Below are positions 62,851 to 64,000 of a DNA stretch of 64,000 nt, one piece after another. The stretch lies in contig JAKBCE010000006.1 of assembly GCA_021808195.1 (NCBI GenBank), positions 1-64,000 on the forward strand, in the 5' to 3' direction. Under the pieces are notes generated by a model. That model was not told where the DNA came from. It made no database searches and saw only the letters and a list, made by a program, of their open reading frames with translations. Source of the stretch: Pseudomonadota bacterium. Lineage in GTDB: Bacteria; Pseudomonadota; Gammaproteobacteria; Steroidobacterales; Steroidobacteraceae. Each line of letters starts with the position of its first letter. Position 1 is the first letter of the stretch. A program made the translations under genes and the position numbers.

Positions 62851-64000
62851 TCAGAATTCCTGCCACTCGGCATCATCGCCGGAGCTGGCTGCGGCGACTG
62901 CCGCGAGTTTGGGGGCGCTAGCCGTCGCGCTGCGCTTGGGCGCGGCGGCAGGGGCAGCAGGCTTGCGGCCGGCCCACGGGCGACTCGCACTGCGCCGTTC
63001 GCTTCGCGTCGGCTGCACGCGCGGAGCGTCCGGCTCGGCGGCGGCGAGCGTGCGCGCCGCCCCGACGAGCACCGCATCGGCGGCGCCGACGTCGAAGCGG
63101 GCGAGCATGTCGTTGAGCCCGCTTACCTGTTCGACCATCGCCTGGGAGGCGGCGGTCGCCTGCTCGACGAGCGCGGCGTTCTGCTGGGTCAGCTCGTCCA
63201 TCTGCATCACGGCGCGGTTGACCTGCTCGATGCCGGCGGCCTGCTCGCGCGAGGCGGCGGCGATTTCCGCGACGATATCCGAGACCTTCTTTACCGCCGC
63301 AACGATCTTCTCAAGCGTCTGACCGGACTGGGTGACCAGCACCGAACCGTCCTCGACCTTGCGGACGCTGTCCTGAATCAAGCCCTTGATTTCCTTTGCG
63401 GCAGTGGCCGAACGCCCGGCGAGGCTGCGCACCTCGCTCGCCACCACGGCGAAGCCGCGGCCCTGCTCGCCGGCGCGCGCTGCTTCGACCGCCGCGTTCA
63501 GCGCGAGCAGATTGGTCTGGAAGGCGATCTCGTCGATGACACCGATGATGTCTGCAATGCGTTTCGAGGCGGCGTTGATGTCGCCCATCGCAGCGACTGC
63601 CTCGCCGACCACGCTGCCGCCGTTCTCGGCCTGTTCCCGGGCCGCCACCGCGAGCTGATTGGCCTGGGCGGCGTTGTCGGCGTTCTGCTTGACCGTGGTG
63701 GTCATCTCCTCCATGGAGGAGGCGGTCTCCTCGAGGGAGGAGGACTGCTCCTCGGTTCGCTGTGAGAGGTTCGCATTCCCCGAGGAGATCTCATCTGCGC
63801 CCCGGCGGACCTCACCGCCGACCTGTTTGACCCGCGAGACGACGTTGGCGATGTTGTCGGCGAGGCGGTTGACTCCCCGGCTCATCGTCTCGAAGAATCC
63901 GCTCTTGCCGGTGAGCTCGATGCGCTTGCCGAGCTGACCACCGATCACTGCGGTGAGCATCTCCTGCATCTCTTTCTCGACGGCCACTTCCTGGGTGCGG
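62851..64000 (-). CDS. Methyl-accepting chemotaxis protein, C-terminal part (runs off the window)
   Basis: About 382 residues are visible, with the frame still open at the window edge ([15 protein letters not shown]). A HAMP-like stretch is followed by the signalling coiled coil with hairpin tip [44 protein letters not shown] and glutamate/glutamine-rich methylation segments. After a basic Pro/Ala linker it ends EWQEF, a pentapeptide of the xWxxF type that tethers CheR and CheB. The sensory part is outside the window. Confidence 0.92.
   Translation of the reverse strand, partial: RTQEVAVEKEMQEMLTAVIGGQLGKRIELTGKSGFFETMSRGVNRLADNIANVVSRVKQVGGEVRRGADEISSGNANLSQRTEEQSSSLEETASSMEEMTTTVKQNADNAAQANQLAVAAREQAENGGSVVGEAVAAMGDINAASKRIADIIGVIDEIAFQTNLLALNAAVEAARAGEQGRGFAVVASEVRSLAGRSATAAKEIKGLIQDSVRKVEDGSVLVTQSGQTLEKIVAAVKKVSDIVAEIAAASREQAAGIEQVNRAVMQMDELTQQNAALVEQATAASQAMVEQVSGLNDMLARFDVGAADAVLVGAARTLAAAEPDAPRVQPTRSERRSASRPWAGRKPAAPAAAPKRSATASAPKLAAVAAASSGDDAEWQEF

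Overview
The window is GC-rich chromosomal DNA from a flagellated, chemotactic Gram-negative bacterium. The full-length single-chain PurL, DUF1820 and LssY-type proteins, TonB-dependent receptors, and a sigma54/sigma28 flagellar hierarchy suggest a gammaproteobacterium, perhaps of the Xanthomonadales/Nevskiales type. That placement is a by-eye inference, not a database result.

Layout. (1) 1-2740 is an accessory strip beside the 3' end of guaA. It is visibly more AT-rich than the rest. It holds the 5' end of an IS3-family transposase gene, a higB toxin fragment cut by that insertion with its operator and promoter intact, and a compact four-gene ArsR / SRPBCC / small membrane protein / YdeI operon lying between two imperfect ~42-bp direct repeats. 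(2) 2743-12525 is mostly housekeeping: guaBA, xseA, tadA, mltF, a tRNA-Ser(CGA), a UspA protein, a DedA-PAP2-LssY fusion and a small membrane protein. (3) 12731-20674 carries a TonB-dependent receptor and two GGDEF/EAL proteins, one with intact motifs and one with a degenerate GGDEF. (4) 20726-34147 is a sucrose / alpha-galactoside utilisation locus: LacI regulator, MFS transporter, sucrose phosphorylase, ROK fructokinase, TonB-dependent receptor, FAD-dependent halogenase-like protein, GH27 alpha-galactosidase, MFS sugar porter and secreted GH32 enzyme. Three near-identical LacI-type operators tie the MFS/phosphorylase divergent promoter to the receptor promoter. (5) 34144-39760 has an orphan TagH-like FHA protein, a DUF1820 protein and purL. 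(6) 39800-56578 is a flagellar cluster: flaG, fliS, fliD, fliC and flgL to flgB on the minus strand, and flgA, flgM, flgN on the plus strand. Divergent sigma54 promoters face each other between flgB and flgA, and sigma28 promoters precede fliC and flgM. (7) 56904-64000 has two tandem HDOD proteins behind a further sigma28 promoter, then a chemotaxis operon: an MCP cut by the window edge, a CheY-like regulator, a small secreted protein, a small protein with a CheZ-like motif, cheR, cheD and cheB.

How the genes work together. In the sugar locus the outer-membrane receptor, secreted GH27 and GH32 enzymes, two inner-membrane transporters, phosphorylase and fructokinase form a plausible chain from raffinose-type sugars to hexose phosphates. 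In the flagellar region sigma54 fires the flgA and flgB operons, FlgM holds sigma28 until the hook is complete, and sigma28 then drives fliC, flgMN and the HDOD pair. The MCP ends in a CheR/CheB-docking pentapeptide, matching the cheR, cheD and cheB genes next to it. Genes in the same operon repeatedly overlap as ATGA or GTGA.
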